Shown piece after piece: positions 20,830-31,449 of a DNA stretch of 64,000 bases. A program made the translations under genes and the position numbers. The notes beneath the pieces are model-generated. The model saw nothing but the letters and a program-made list of their open reading frames with translations, was not told where the DNA came from and searched no databases. The stretch is from Symbiodinium kawagutii. Lineage: Eukaryota > Sar > Dinophyceae > Suessiales > Symbiodiniaceae. Every line of letters begins with the position of its first letter. Position 1 is the stretch's first letter. The stretch spans positions 172,265-236,264 of the forward strand of contig VSDK01011740.1 in assembly GCA_009767595.1 (NCBI GenBank). Reading direction: 5' to 3'.

Positions 20830-23040
20830 GATTCACATCAATGGATGTGATTCGAATGTTTCAGCGATAGTCATGTTAGGGTCCACCAAACCTGTCATGG
20901 GATGAGGTGTGCTGTTCTCAAGCTTGATTGAAATGGCAACAAAGAATATTGATGTATTTCTCCATTTGGTTGCTCTAGACATCCACCAAAGAAAGTATGG
21001 CGCAATGTTTATAGCTTGGATGCAACCCACTGGCACCAGTGGAACAGTGCATACTCGTGGGGACAGGCCAGGTACAGTCATGGCTTTTTTAGCTGACCAA
21101 TCCAATTGTGTATGATATTCCATGTTGACGACGCTCCATGGATGTTGAGGTGTTGTTCTGGTCGATAGCGTATCGACATTGACCATGTGTGGTAACACGT
21201 GCTGCAGGATTTGCAAAAAGAAAGATGTCCACACAGATGTGCAATGCAATCCACCGGTTGGTCATGCTGCACCCCTGCACCCTCCGAGCAAGTGTGGATC
21301 TTTCTCCCCCTTAGATGGTATAGTAACATCGTCATTCAGCATGTTGGTCATCAATAGCAAATGGTACATTCATCAAGCATGCTCATCGATCAAGACTGTT
21401 CCCTTCGCAGGTGATCCAGGCGGCCCCAATGAAACATCGATGGTCTTGGAAAACGCCATTGACGATGTATCCAGCGGTGACGCTTGACAGTTACAGGGGA
21501 TGGATGCTGAAAAGTCTTCAACACTGGATCATCCGGTTGAATGATGATCATGCATTACTAATTTGTTCAACATTCTAGTTGACAATTGGAACATAGTAGG
21601 AACCAAGCGCATGCACGCTGTGCTGATTGATCTTGAGATAGATACTGTGGATCTTCACCGTTGATATAAATGTCATCGTAAATTCTTAATTCCTATTTGC
21701 ATTCTTCTGAAACAGCCTTTGCCTCCGTTGTGCTGGCAGCTGAGGGGGCCACTGTTGGAAAAGCGATGCGGAACGTCATTGCTCATGCCAAGGTGCCTTG
21801 GCAGCGGCAGTCAGCTTAGGGCAGAATTATAGATGGCGCAGTCATCCCAACAAGACCATGGACCCTTAGGATCATTCAATGGACTCTCTGACCTTTAAGA
21901 AGAAATCGAAACAAATATCGATCAATAAGATATTACAACCGATAGCAGACAACAACGCCGCGATCAATTATATAAATCAAAAAGATTAATAATCATTGTT
22001 TACCCAAGGTTGCGCTATGTGGTTTTATTTTCTACCATACTAGTCAATTGATAGATTTGCCAGCTCGATCTATTCAGATCTAAAGTAGATATTTGCTGGT
22101 GCTACTGCATGGAACGCGATGGCACAGGTGGAATGGATGCTTCAAGATATATATCTTGAGGATCAAGTAGTTCAGTAGCGGAGCTCAACTTGGAATTTGA
22201 GCAACTAACTATATTATAACATGATAATTGAATGAAAGTCGTTTTAGAACCACTGCATGCCTTTTACGGTCTACCATTTACTTTCGAGACAAGTTCATAA
22301 CTTTTATTGGAAGCCAAAATTATTACAATCACCGAACTTGGTACATCAGTGTCCCAATTTCCTGATTGTTGATCTGAACCTTTGCTTTTGCAATAGATCT
22401 TGCGATCACGACATACTGTGATGATGATATAATTAGATCATCATAAGGTCAGTTCCCGACCATTGTGCTGTACAAGAAGTAGCCCTGCTTTAGCTAGTAC
22501 TGGAGAGCAGGGATTGTATCTCGTAAAATATGTAGATCATCATCTTGCCCATTCGTGCATGCATTGCGTTGTACTGGAAACAGACTAGAACATGCTGTGT
22601 GTCAGTCGTGATTATGTGATACCATTAGGACAAATTTGATGGCTATATATACTCCTCGAGACATACATTTTTTTATACTGCATGTAGCTAGTACGTGCTG
22701 TACCTCGGCTCAAATCCGGCTTACTGTTTGAAGTGTTGGTCCCTTCTGTCACAACATATAAGCCCACCCCACCATACTACCACTCTAAAGCAATCCCATC
22801 GCTGGTAATGATGCCACACTAGAAAGTGCAGGACAGCTCACTTCAAGTCTCGAATTCGACGACAAGGAGATTGGGGCGCTTCTCAGGAAAAAACAATTCT
22901 CTTGATTTCTGGCGTGTTCTCAAGGGTGGGCCGGTTTCCTGTCGAAGGATGTTAGTTGTGTTTTTCCTACTTTTTAGGATGCTCCTTTGTACAAATTTTG
23001 AAACATTTTTGGCATACTAGTTGTTGGCTGTTGGTGGGTT
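20830..23040. other. Gap between B1 and C1, with two weak exon candidates
   Basis: Mostly intron-like. Possible exons are 21413-21487 (DPGGPNETSMVLENAIDDVS, then TGA) and 21716-21818 (FASVVLAAEGATVGKAMRNV, ending TAG); both follow CAG or ACAG acceptors. The 138-codon minus-strand frame at 20833-21249 has no recognisable domain and was not called. Confidence 0.4.
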
Positions 23041-23048
23041 TTACACAG

Positions 23049-23862
23049 GAACTGTACTACGCTACGTCATGTGCGTTTTTTGTTTGATGTGTTGTCTCTT
23101 GAGGACATTGAAACTATCAAGATTCCAGTAAAGTACGAAGATCTGAGCGATGGCATCGAGAAGTTTGAGATGCAAGACTGGCCCATGCTTGATCCTCACA
23201 CTGTCATAATGGACTTGTTCAACAATGGCAAAATGGAAATACCCATGTCGGAGGTTAGGAAATACTGGAGACACCATGCGGAGCATGGTTTTCATTGGGC
23301 CACTACTATTGACTCATAGGACAAGATCCCACTAGGGATTTTCGGAGATTCTGCTCGTGTGAACACCTGCTTCGGAGCAGTACATGTCGTGGGAATCTAC
23401 CTGAGTGTTGTGCTTTGGCAGCCATCCAGTGTACGTGCATCGCGGTTTCTCCTTTTCGCAATTGGAGAGGAACAACTCTGGAGCCACCATACACTACAAA
23501 CAGTTTACCGACGAATTGCCTGGAGTTTGAATTGTCTTTGGGACGGACTGCATCCCCACATTGATCAATATCACCAGCCATTGCCCCAACACCTTTCAAA
23601 GAAGGCTGGGCAACCCATTACGCAACATTGTTTGAAATTCTGCCTGACGGAGATACGCGGGGATTGGTCATGGCATAAAAAACTATGGCGCTTCAAACGT
23701 ACCTCATGGACAGGCATCAAGATTTGTCATTGGTGCCCGGCAAAATCAACAGGGGATTGGGCAGATTTGTATTGGAACTTGAGCAGTACCAGCAACTGGC
23801 ATCGCGGTTGCTTTGACTTGGATGACTGGTGCGAGGAAAGGCTTCCGACTACAGGGATTTGA
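23049..23862 (+). CDS. Gene C1 core exon with in-frame TAG at 23317-23319
   Basis: One frame is open from the acceptor TTACACAG to 23862 apart from a single TAG. Before the stop: DIETIKIPVKYEDLSDGIEK and YWRHHAEHGFHWATTIDS. After it: DKIPLGIFGDSARVNTCFG and on through LTEIRGDWSWHKKLWRFKR to KICHWCPAKSTGDWADLYWN. The family-like sequence is continuous across the stop, so it is a nonsense change or a readthrough site rather than a frame change. Confidence 0.75.
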
Positions 23863-25732
23863 TTCTAGGATTTGCTTTTGTCCATTTTTCCACATCTTAC
23901 TTACTGCTAGCAGAGTTAGCTCTGAAGGTAGTACCCTTGGGTTAAACAAATCTGGGGGACGTCTTTACTGCACAGCAACTTTGATCCAAGGCCCACTCTT
24001 GGGTGTGAAAAACTTTCACCCATCGTGCATTCGCTGGTGCCTTATGCATGTTCTGCACTTGGGGTTACTGTTCGACAGTAATGCTTCAGGAATGAAGCTG
24101 GGCTTTGAATTTATTTCTTAAAATACATGATATATATTTTGACACACAGTGGTCCGGAGGAGTTTGCGTCAAATTGGCTTTGTGTTGAAGGGATTCTGCA
24201 GCTGTTGTGCCAAGGAACCTACTTCTGCGGGTTGGATATTTTGGTGCTTTGGAAACGCATTCGACAGCGCTCCTGTTGAAGCGTGCCCATAAGCATTTCA
24301 AGTCATTTTGCCGTGCTCACCGCATCCAATGCTCACAACCACAGTTTACACCATCCATGGCATTTTGTCAGCATTCAGAAAAAATGTGGATGTTGGGTAG
24401 GCAAAATTTGACAGAATCGAACATGATTGAATTGTGTTTCTTTCTCTGAGTCAATGCCCACTTACTCAATGACCTGCTTTGGCTAAGCTCTTCAAGAAGA
24501 ATGATGATGTGCGGTTTACCCTGAAAGCCTTCAATGGAAGATGCGTCTTGGAATGGTTGTCCGCAACTGTCTACGAAGCAAGTTTGAATGCGCAATTCGT
24601 TTCCGTGGACCCAGAGAGGTTTTGTTTCATTGCTGCGGCTTTGATCCTTAGCTCTCTATTTGCAGTTCTTTTTTAGAGTTGCGTTGTATATATTTCCTTG
24701 TCGTTTGAATCGCTCCCTTAAGAATTACTACAATACAAGGTTCAAAGGGAAAAACATTTGATCATGTAGTTTTATTTACCATTTGTGCCACTGAATCAAT
24801 TAAATTGAAATGATTATATTAACTTCCATTTGATGTTTTCCGAGCCTGCTGAAAAAATTTTGAGGGGATGGGATGATGCGGTGTTGCAATTCTTTTGCCT
24901 ACTACATAGATGGAATCACAATTAGCGTGGTCCTATGGCTGATCCAAGAGTTCCCTGTTCATTTCCTCTAATGATATAATCCGGTCAGACAAAAAAAACA
25001 CTATTAGGAACTGGCCCAGGAGACATTGTGCGAGATTTGTGGGCAAGCTGGAGAGAGCTGGCCGGTACCTGAACCTTAGCAAGTAAAACGAAAAAGAAAA
25101 ACAAGATGCATCGTCATCAATTTGCGGTTTCCTCATTTGTTAACTTCTTAATCGTTCATTCAGTTTCTCAGGACTAGAGATCAGGCGGACGACATTTTTG
25201 CAGAAGGAAAACGGTACTTGGATTTGTACATGGAACTGAGCAAATTATCTGCAAGGCCAGGCCTGCAAAAAAACAAGTTTGAGCTATCTTGGACTTAATA
25301 GCATTTGGCAAAACAACTTAGAGGGGGATCTGGGCGGTAGATTTCTGTTTGTTTCGCCAGGGCTGGCTTGCAGGAGTGGATCATGCGTCCCAAGTTCCAT
25401 GACCCTTGCCGAATCAAATGGCCAGTTTGCAGTTGTGCGCATATTAATGCGACTGACCTGAGCATGTCTTGTATCAAAATCCCCGAGGCACTGTGGCATT
25501 TGCTGCTGGACTGCCGTGATGGATGTACTGTGCCTAGTGATGGTTTTGACCAAACCCAAAACATAACAAACACTCGAACTCTTTGACGGTTGTTACTGAC
25601 ATATGTGTTGAATCGATCAAGGGCTTCAAAGACTCACCCCAAACCATCTAAGGCATCAACGTCAGATTCCACCATGGCTTCATCGACGAGGATGCCATGG
25701 CATGGTTGAAAGGTGGCTTGCAAAACCAGTGA
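23049..25732 (+). CDS. Gene C1: DDE-transposase-like domain, interrupted by a TAG (module 1)
   Basis: Exons are called at 23049-23862, about 23991-24121, 24210-24360, 24476-24676, about 25009-25085, 25170-25290, about 25360-25400 and 25655-25732. Landmarks in order: FGDSAR (first acidic residue), EIRGDWSWHKKLW (second), a C-x-x-C-P motif (KICHWCPAKSTGDW), RWCLMHVLHLGLLF, the helix KAHKHFKSFCRAHRI-like segment, FTLKAFNGRCVLEWL, WIMRPKFHD and FIDEDAMAWLKGG. I recall this series as a very abundant dinoflagellate family. The spaced acidic residues with a zinc-type C-x-x-C resemble DDE transposases of the CACTA/Plavaka kind, but that link is inference. An in-frame TAG at 23317-23319 and decay after 25.0 kb suggest a damaged copy. 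It mirrors gene C2. Confidence 0.6.
23991..24121 (+). CDS. Gene C1 exon, RWCLMHVLHLGL motif
   Basis: After GATCCAAG it reads PLLGVKNFHPSCIRWCLMHV and LHLGLLFDSN. It joins the previous exon as T-T-G-P-L-L-G when ACAG is spliced to GCCCA; the intron start would then be GGATTT or GATTTG, not GT. C2 has ILPDSCHCCHLGWGIDFAAS at the equivalent place. Confidence 0.6.
24210..24360 (+). CDS. Gene C1 exon
   Basis: Reads LLLKRAHKHFKSFCRAHRIQ, then CSQPQFTPSM. The H-x-x-F-x-x-(F/W)-C...S-x-x-x-F-T pattern is typical of the family helical insert. The 3' boundary is near CCATCCATG. Confidence 0.6.
24476..24676 (+). CDS. Gene C1 exon
   Basis: Reads VRFTLKAFNGRCVLEWLSAT, then ERFCFIAAALILSS. K-A-x-N-G/A-R-x-x-L-x-W-L is a family signature. 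It ends in TAG at 24674-24676, and the true donor is probably upstream, after the AGAG at about 24617. Confidence 0.6.
   Translation, partial: ALAKLFKKNDDVRFTLKAFNGRCVLEWLSATVYEASLNAQFVSVDPERFCFIAAALILSSLFAVLF
25170..25290 (+). CDS. Gene C1 exon, C-terminal helical part
   Basis: Reads TRDQADDIFAEGKRYLDLYM and then ELSKLSARPGL. It matches the family segment that precedes R-P-K-x-H. A related short piece, FVGKLERAGRYLNLSK, lies just upstream at about 25020-25085. Confidence 0.5.
25655..25732 (+). CDS. Gene C1 terminal exon, DED motif
   Basis: Reads FIDEDAMAWLKGGLQNQ, then TGA. D-E-D followed by hydrophobic-x-G/W is the C-terminal signature seen in C2 as DEDYIGKVCRL. The acceptor side is not resolved. 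Confidence 0.5.
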   Translation: MNVRFHHGFIDEDAMAWLKGGLQNQ

Positions 25733-25739
25733 TTTTTGG

Positions 25740-26680
25740 ATATCGCCAGGCTCTGTCCATAGACATCATAGACTATGTTGGGAGTGTGGTATATGTGGTA
25801 TCGTTATCCCTTAGATCTCTTCAGGGGTCAGGGGTCTAGGCAAACTGCTGAACATTGATGCGCTCTTATCATGTTCTTATGGCATTTACTTCCTTCGCTC
25901 TGTGCGATTGCTGAGGCACATACCTCAGGGCTCACCCTTCACATCGATTCAAATGGATTGTGCGATGCAGTAAATTGAGGTCGGCTTGGATCATGTGATG
26001 CAGCAAATTGGTGAACCACTTATCAAATACCAACATTTGCTTGTGACTGTTCTGGTTGCAGGATTCTTGGGACCCACTTGAAAATCAAGAAGCTGCTTGG
26101 CTATTGAAAGGTTATCCTGACTATGCAGACTAGGACTGATTGTCTTGATCCTATGTGATGCTTCTGGCTCAGAGTGACTTCTATCTACATCTGAGGCTCA
26201 ACGCGAGTGCCAGGCGAAGGTTGACCCAGAAACGTGGGTGATATTGAGGGATCACTCAAAAAGGGCGTGTCTGTGCACTTGTGTGCACTTGCGCTTGTTT
26301 GCTGCTGCATTATGTGCAGAGGTGCCAGCTGACTGATTCAAGGGGGTTGGGCAAACCCATACCGAACAAAGGTTCTTATAGTAACGACCTTTGATTCAAA
26401 GGGGGTTGGAACCCTAGGGATTATGATTACAGTAATTAATCATTAAGTAATGATTCATCAAGATGGTCTATAATGACTAGAGCTGGTGGATCCAGCTCTG
26501 ATTACCCAGTTTTACCATAAATGATTTACCATAGAATCAGGGGGTTATGAACTGATGGATCTGTCCCTGCTATCAGTATTGAATCTCTGATGAACCACCG
26601 CTTGATGGAAAGCACTTGATGATAAATGCCTACTTCGATTATCGATGTTTTAGGGCATGGATACTACTTGAGTAGTTATT
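25740..26680. other. No supported gene
   Basis: AT-rich DNA right of module 1, with degraded repeat words. No element terminus could be identified by eye. Confidence 0.5.
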
Positions 26681-26985
26681 GATAAAGGTAAGCATGATAA
26701 ATGCTACTTACCTGGACGATAAAACGTACTTGATTGTAAGTACTTTGATGAACTGGACGGATAATCGATTCATCATTTCCGGCCTTGTTTGCTTGAACGT
26801 GCAAACTCCAAACCTCAAACAGCCAAACTTAAGCTGGCCACCAACTCCCATCCCAGGCTCTTCAAGTGACTTTTCCTCAAATTTTCCAGGGTCAGGGTCA
26901 CCTTCTCCAACCAACCAGGGCCTGCGCCTCGAAAAAACCCATCCACCAGGCCCTGGCACCCCCTAGCACCCCCCGGCGCTGGCAG

Positions 26986-27091
26986 GTGCAAGGCCTCCAG
27001 GCAGGCTACGAAGGCGGCACGTCGGCCTTGAACAAACTGCTGGAGGGCATTGTGAAGCGCGTCGAGGCCACGGAGCTGGAGAGGAGCTGGG
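26986..27091 (+). CDS. Coiled-coil exon of host gene
   Basis: A GC-rich island between GCTGGCAG and GTGAG. It reads VQGLQAGYEGGTSALNKLLE, then GIVKRVEATELERSW, with a strong heptad pattern. Flanks are AT-rich or simple repeat. An upstream Pro/Ser-rich open frame (from 26800) could extend the exon, but the GGCAG acceptor is good. Confidence 0.6.
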
Positions 27092-27110
27092 GTGAGAAAA
27101 AAGGTCGTCG

Positions 27111-27111
<1 letters not shown>

Positions 27112-27159
<48 letters not shown>
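27112..27159. repeat. (CAA)n microsatellite
   Basis: About 16 CAA units just after an exon donor. A second CAG/CAA-rich tract lies at 27234-27272. The long poly-Gln and poly-Leu open frames here are products of the repeat. Confidence 0.95.
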
Positions 27160-27231
27160 AATAGTGGTGAGAGGAATGCTGGTGATTTATAGTGATTATA
27201 TAAGAGTGATTGATAGTGATTTTTGGTGATT

Positions 27232-27262
<31 letters not shown>

Positions 27263-27299
27263 ACGACAACAATAATTATGTTATTAACCCGCCACCATA

Positions 27300-27750
27300 A
27301 TGCGTGACCATGTCATGTCTTCAAAATCAGGCAGGTGGCCCTCAAGACCAGTTACAGATGATACGGAAGATCAAACGCTTCGATGCTGCTTGATGGATTC
27401 TGCTCCATAATGCACAAGCAACGTGAATCGATAAGCCATTTTAATCCATCAGCTGGGAATATCAATAAGTGTGCAACATGCTTGCCTAGTATAACCACGA
27501 CCACAAGATGTGTTGCTTCTTGCTGGTTCTCCTTGGTCGGCAGCGACCTTAGCCATGACTTCAACTTCTTAATCTAAAATGTTGAAACTGGCTGCTTGAC
27601 AACCAACATTTCCCAGCTTGTCCTTTTTGTTTGCTCGACAAATACATGGTCATTCACAGAACCAGTAGAATCGCTAGTTTATTTTTGCCAGTATATAAAC
27701 CGGCCAATGATTTTCCGAACCAGCAGACTCGTCTTCTTATATAACATTAA
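27300..27750. other. No supported gene
   Basis: Open frames at 27352-27564 (minus) and 27383-27577 (plus) overlap and neither has a domain or splice context. The stretch is intron-like. Confidence 0.45.
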
Positions 27751-27752
27751 CT

Positions 27753-27838
27753 GGTATTTTCTCAAAATGCGGGACACTCCAAATCATTTTGAGTCATAAA
27801 CCAACCATTTTTGGAATCCCCTATGGCTTAAAAACCAC
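27753..27838. mobile_element. MITE-2 element, divergent copy
   Basis: GGTATTTTCTCAAAATGCGG at the left and GGCTTAAAAACCACC at the right, with the shared interior AACCAACCATTTTTGGAA. Confidence 0.6.
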
Positions 27839-28272
27839 CAACTTCCTTCAAAACTGCAGGGCAGTGCTTGCCACAGACCAAGGAGGGGCACGGAAAAGCC
27901 AGTAACATTAGTAGCCAGGCTTGCCATCATTGGTCATTGATGAGCGAATCACCAGCAACCATCGTAAATAGTTGTTCAACCATTATATTGTTGCTTATTC
28001 CCTATGATTCACCATTATGAAAGTGTCATACAACCCCTATCAAAGCCATCAGAAATCATCATAAACCGTCATGATTTATCAAGCAATAGTCACCATGCAG
28101 TGGCCAGTGACCACTCACGATTGTTCACAGGTTATTGCATGGTAATTGCTGTGAAAATGATTAAAAAAGACATGGAATCATTGCTTTTAACATTTAATAA
28201 CCCCGGCAAGAGACCCCAAACAGTGAGATGGGGGAAGTGGGAAAAGGACACAGCAAGAACATTTATTTAAAA

Positions 28273-29095
28273 GCACAGGTATGAGAGCACACATATGACA
28301 ACACATGTGAGAGCACATGAGGAGCACACATATGAGAGCACAGATATGAGCACACAGATGTGAGAGCACACACATGAGCACACATATGAGAACACAGATA
28401 TGAGCACACATGTGAGAGCACAGAAATGATCACACACAAGAGATCACACATATGAGAGCACACATGTGTGAGCACACATATGAGAGCACACACATGTGTG
28501 AGCACACATATGAGAGCACACATGCGTGAGCACACATATGAGAGCACACATGCGTGAGCACACATATGAGAGCACACATGCATGAGCACACATATGAGAG
28601 CACACATGTGAGAGCACACATATGAGCACACAAATGTGAAAGCACACATTTGAGAGCACTCATATGAGAGCACACACAAGAGATCACACATATGAGAGCA
28701 CACATGTGTGAGCACACATATGAGAGCACACATGCATGAGCACACATATGAGCAGTCACATGTGAGAGCACACATGTATGAGCACACCAATGAGAGCACA
28801 TATGAGCACACATATGAGAGCACACATTTGAGCACACATGTATGAGCACACATATGAGAGCACAGATATGAGCACACACATGTGAGAGCACACACATGAG
28901 CACACATATGAGAACACAGATATGAGCACACATGTGAGAGCACACACATGATCACACATATGAGAGCACACATTTGAGAGCACATATGAGCACACATATG
29001 AGAGCACACATATGAGCACACATGTGAGAGCACACCAATGAGAGCACACATATGAGAGCACATATGAGCACACATATGAGAGCACATTGGTGCAC
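28273..29095. repeat. Large minisatellite of 12-14-bp units (GAGCACACATATGA type)
   Basis: About 820 bp of alternating GAGCACACATATGA and GAGCACACATGTGT-like units, in places forming an exact 28-bp higher-order unit (28490-28590). The minus strand reads through for up to 290 codons as Cys/Val/Leu/Ser-His-Met-rich peptide, which is a consequence of the repeat and not evidence for a gene. Confidence 0.95.
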
Positions 29096-29149
29096 TCAGA
29101 AGAGAGAACTCTTGACAAGATCTCGTCAAAAGCAAAAATATGCACCACG

Positions 29150-29378
29150 CGCAGGCGAGAGCGATCCGACACGCACAAAGTCCGCAGAGGGTTGCACGAG
29201 CGAAATCAAAATTCGCACCGCGCGCAAACTAGAGCGATCCGACAAGCACAAAGTCCGCAGAGGGTTGTACGAGCGAAATCAAAATTCGCACCGCGCGCAG
29301 ACGAGAGCGATCCGACACGCACAAAGTCCGCAGAGGGTTGCACGAGCGAAATCAAAATTTGCACCCCGCGCAGGCGAG
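29150..29378. repeat. 73-bp tandem repeat, about three copies
   Basis: GAGCGATCCGACA recurs at intervals of 73 bp (GCGATCC at 29161, 29234 and 29307), with GTCCGCAGAGGGTTG in each unit. Since 73 is not divisible by three, the reading frame changes between units, so the overlapping plus-strand open frames are not supported as a gene. It directly adjoins the CACATATGA minisatellite. Confidence 0.9.
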
Positions 29379-29747
29379 ACACAAAAAAACAGAGGTATGA
29401 AAGGCACCTGAAGTCTCCATTACAGTGCGATTTGCGATTTTAAGCATTTATGTTGCAAAATGCTGCGCCTGCCACGAAAAAGTGATCCCGAGACATACGA
29501 AGTCCTGCACCTGTCACGGAAAATGATCTCGACATAGCAGATGCAAAAATGACGACAGTCTCAGGAAACGAGCGTTTTGAGGTCACCAAAAGGTCAAGAT
29601 CACGAAATGCTGCGCCTGTCACGAAAAAGTCGATGTTTTCGGACACGCTCATTTTGTGTGCGCCTGCCAACGTTTTTGCAACGTCGCAAAATCGAATCAT
29701 TCAAACCATGGAATCAGGATATTCTGTCCGTAACTCTTCCCGCTTAG

Positions 29748-29806
29748 CCTTGCACGAGGCCACAGAAGCAGCGTTGCTTCACGAAGGGCCGCCCAGCACC
29801 AGCGAG
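29748..29806 (+). CDS. Candidate host exon
   Basis: Between CGCTTAG and GTGCTG. It reads LHEATEAALLHEGPPSTSE. GC-rich relative to its flanks. Confidence 0.4.
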
Positions 29807-29825
29807 GTGCTGCTGCACCTGGACC

Positions 29826-29872
29826 TGGGAACCACAACGGGAACCACAACGGGAACCACAACGGGAACCATG
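29826..29872. repeat. 12-bp tandem repeat (GGAACCACAACG), four copies
   Basis: Four nearly identical units immediately after the candidate exon. They read GTTTGTTTGT in the plus frame. Confidence 0.9.
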
Positions 29873-29899
29873 AGATCACTGGCTCTTGGGTCAGATGGC

Positions 29900-30780
29900 C
29901 ACGAAATCGGTAGAGTGTGGAGGTTTCATGTAGTGACTTTGCCTTCAGCAGTTCGGTTTCAGGAGATTTTTGATATTGGTAGAGTGTCAGTACTAGTTTT
30001 GGGAGAGATCAATAGACGATTTCCAGTGATTCGTAATACTTGATGAAGTCTTGTTAATCGAAAGAGCAGTATTGTTAGTCAACAGAAACAACAGGAGTTT
30101 CAGATAACCTACGTACAATGACCAACTAGACCATGGATTAAAAACACGGTTTGAAGATTAATACTGGTAGACAATACCGGTAGTAGCAGTTGTATAGTGA
30201 ATTATAGTGATACATTTACATCATTATTACTGCATATAGAAATTGAAAAGAACTTGTGATCAATTTAGCTAACGATAGCCAACTGCAATACAGAATAATA
30301 CAAATAATTTTATGAATGGTCGCACCTTAACATACGATCAAGTCCACAAAGAAGCATCAAAAATCACCCTGTCACCGTTTTCCCCTCACGGACTTAACCA
30401 TCACCATTGAATCACCACTTAACCATCACTTAGTCACAGTTAATCAAAAATCTTGAATCATCACTTCACCAGTTAATCCCCACGGATTCCAAACCACCCC
30501 TCAACCAGTTTAATCACCATTGAACCATCACATACCATCACTTAATCACTTAGCACTTCGAAGAAGGTTTTTTTGCCTGCCATATTTGTTCTTAAAGCTT
30601 AATCACTTACCACTTACTCACTTACCATCACAGCAAACCACCAACCATCACTTACCATCACTTAACTGGTTAAATTACTTTGCCATTAAATGGTTAACCA
30701 TCACCAGTTTAATCATCACTTCCCATCACAGCTTCCCCACCGGCACCACCGACCTCCTGGCGTCCCAACGGGACTCGATT
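29900..30780. other. No supported gene; TTAATCACCA-rich tract
   Basis: From about 30360 the DNA is a degenerate array of CACTTAACCATCAC words with long-range irregular periodicity. No coding frame was accepted. Confidence 0.55.
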
Positions 30781-30787
30781 CCGTCAG

Positions 30788-30872
30788 GTGCACCAGCTGC
30801 GTGACGCCATCAAGGCCGATCTCCTGGAGCAGCTCCGGGGGCGCCAGGACGAGGTCGGCCGCCGTGGAGCTG
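30788..30872 (+). CDS. Coiled-coil exon of host gene
   Basis: After CCGTCAG and before GTGATG. It reads VHQLRDAIKADLLEQLRGRQ, then DEVGRRGAG, with a strong amphipathic helix. It is the only GC-rich segment in more than 1 kb on either side. Confidence 0.6.
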
Positions 30873-31249
30873 GTGATGTGATGTGGTGGGGCGCAGTGGT
30901 GGGTGAAATGTGGTGGACATGTGGGATTTGGAACCTGGATGGGCTTGGAACCTGGATGGGGGCTGAAACTGCTTGGTGCTTTGGAACATGTTTCGACTTT
31001 TTTTTTGGGTTTTGAATGGTTTTGATGTTTTTGTTACCCTGGAAAAAGCAAAAAAAGCGAATACCCCAGCGGGCAAAGGCCTCCCGAAGATTTCAAGAAT
31101 TGGATATACAAATGATTGGTTGGTAGACTCATGTTTTTCACAACGGTTGCAACCACCAACCATAAAATTGCAGTCTAGTCAGATTCAATGTTCAGTGTCA
31201 CCGTATGGCCCTATTTTCCAACTGAACATTTGTGAAGTGCAGGACTTGA

Positions 31250-31444
31250 ATGATACGTGTTGTTCCATGGCGGTTGCATATGGCATGGATAGGTTCGACA
31301 TGTTACACTGCCACTATTTCCAGGGAGGCTGCAGTGACGGTTATCCCAGGTTTTCCCTGCTACAGAGTGGTACCCACAAACTTTACAAGTTGGGTTGATA
31401 AGCCATTTAGCTACAGAGATATCTACCAGAGCATCCAGAACTGA
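31250..31444 (+). CDS. Possible terminal exon
   Basis: From about 31322 (after TATTTCCAG) the frame reads EAAVTVIPGFPCYRVVPTNF, then TSWVDKPFSYRDIYQSIQN and TGA. The peptide looks globular. No family is recognised, and upstream exons are not established. Confidence 0.4.
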   Translation: MIRVVPWRLHMAWIGSTCYTATISREAAVTVIPGFPCYRVVPTNFTSWVDKPFSYRDIYQSIQN

Positions 31445-31449
31445 TTGTT

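Noticed and set aside
20833-21249. 138-codon minus-strand open frame
   Set aside because: All supported genes are on the plus strand, no domain is visible, and neighbouring plus frames are equally open; probably intron.
26815-27272. Poly-Leu and poly-Gln open frames
   Set aside because: Produced by the (CAA)n and CAG/CAA tracts; only the GC-rich island 26986-27091 looks coding.
28263-29178. Minus-strand open frames of 171-290 codons, rich in Cys, Val, Ser, His and Met
   Set aside because: They lie entirely in the 14-bp minisatellite; the periodic sequence lacks stops in several frames, and there is no start, splice or domain evidence.
28273-29378. CRISPR-like array
   Set aside because: Repeats are contiguous, without unique spacers, and the genome is eukaryotic.
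29052-29443. Two overlapping plus-strand open frames of about 118 codons
   Set aside because: They lie in the 73-bp tandem repeat, whose period changes frame each unit, so similar peptides appear in all frames without selection.
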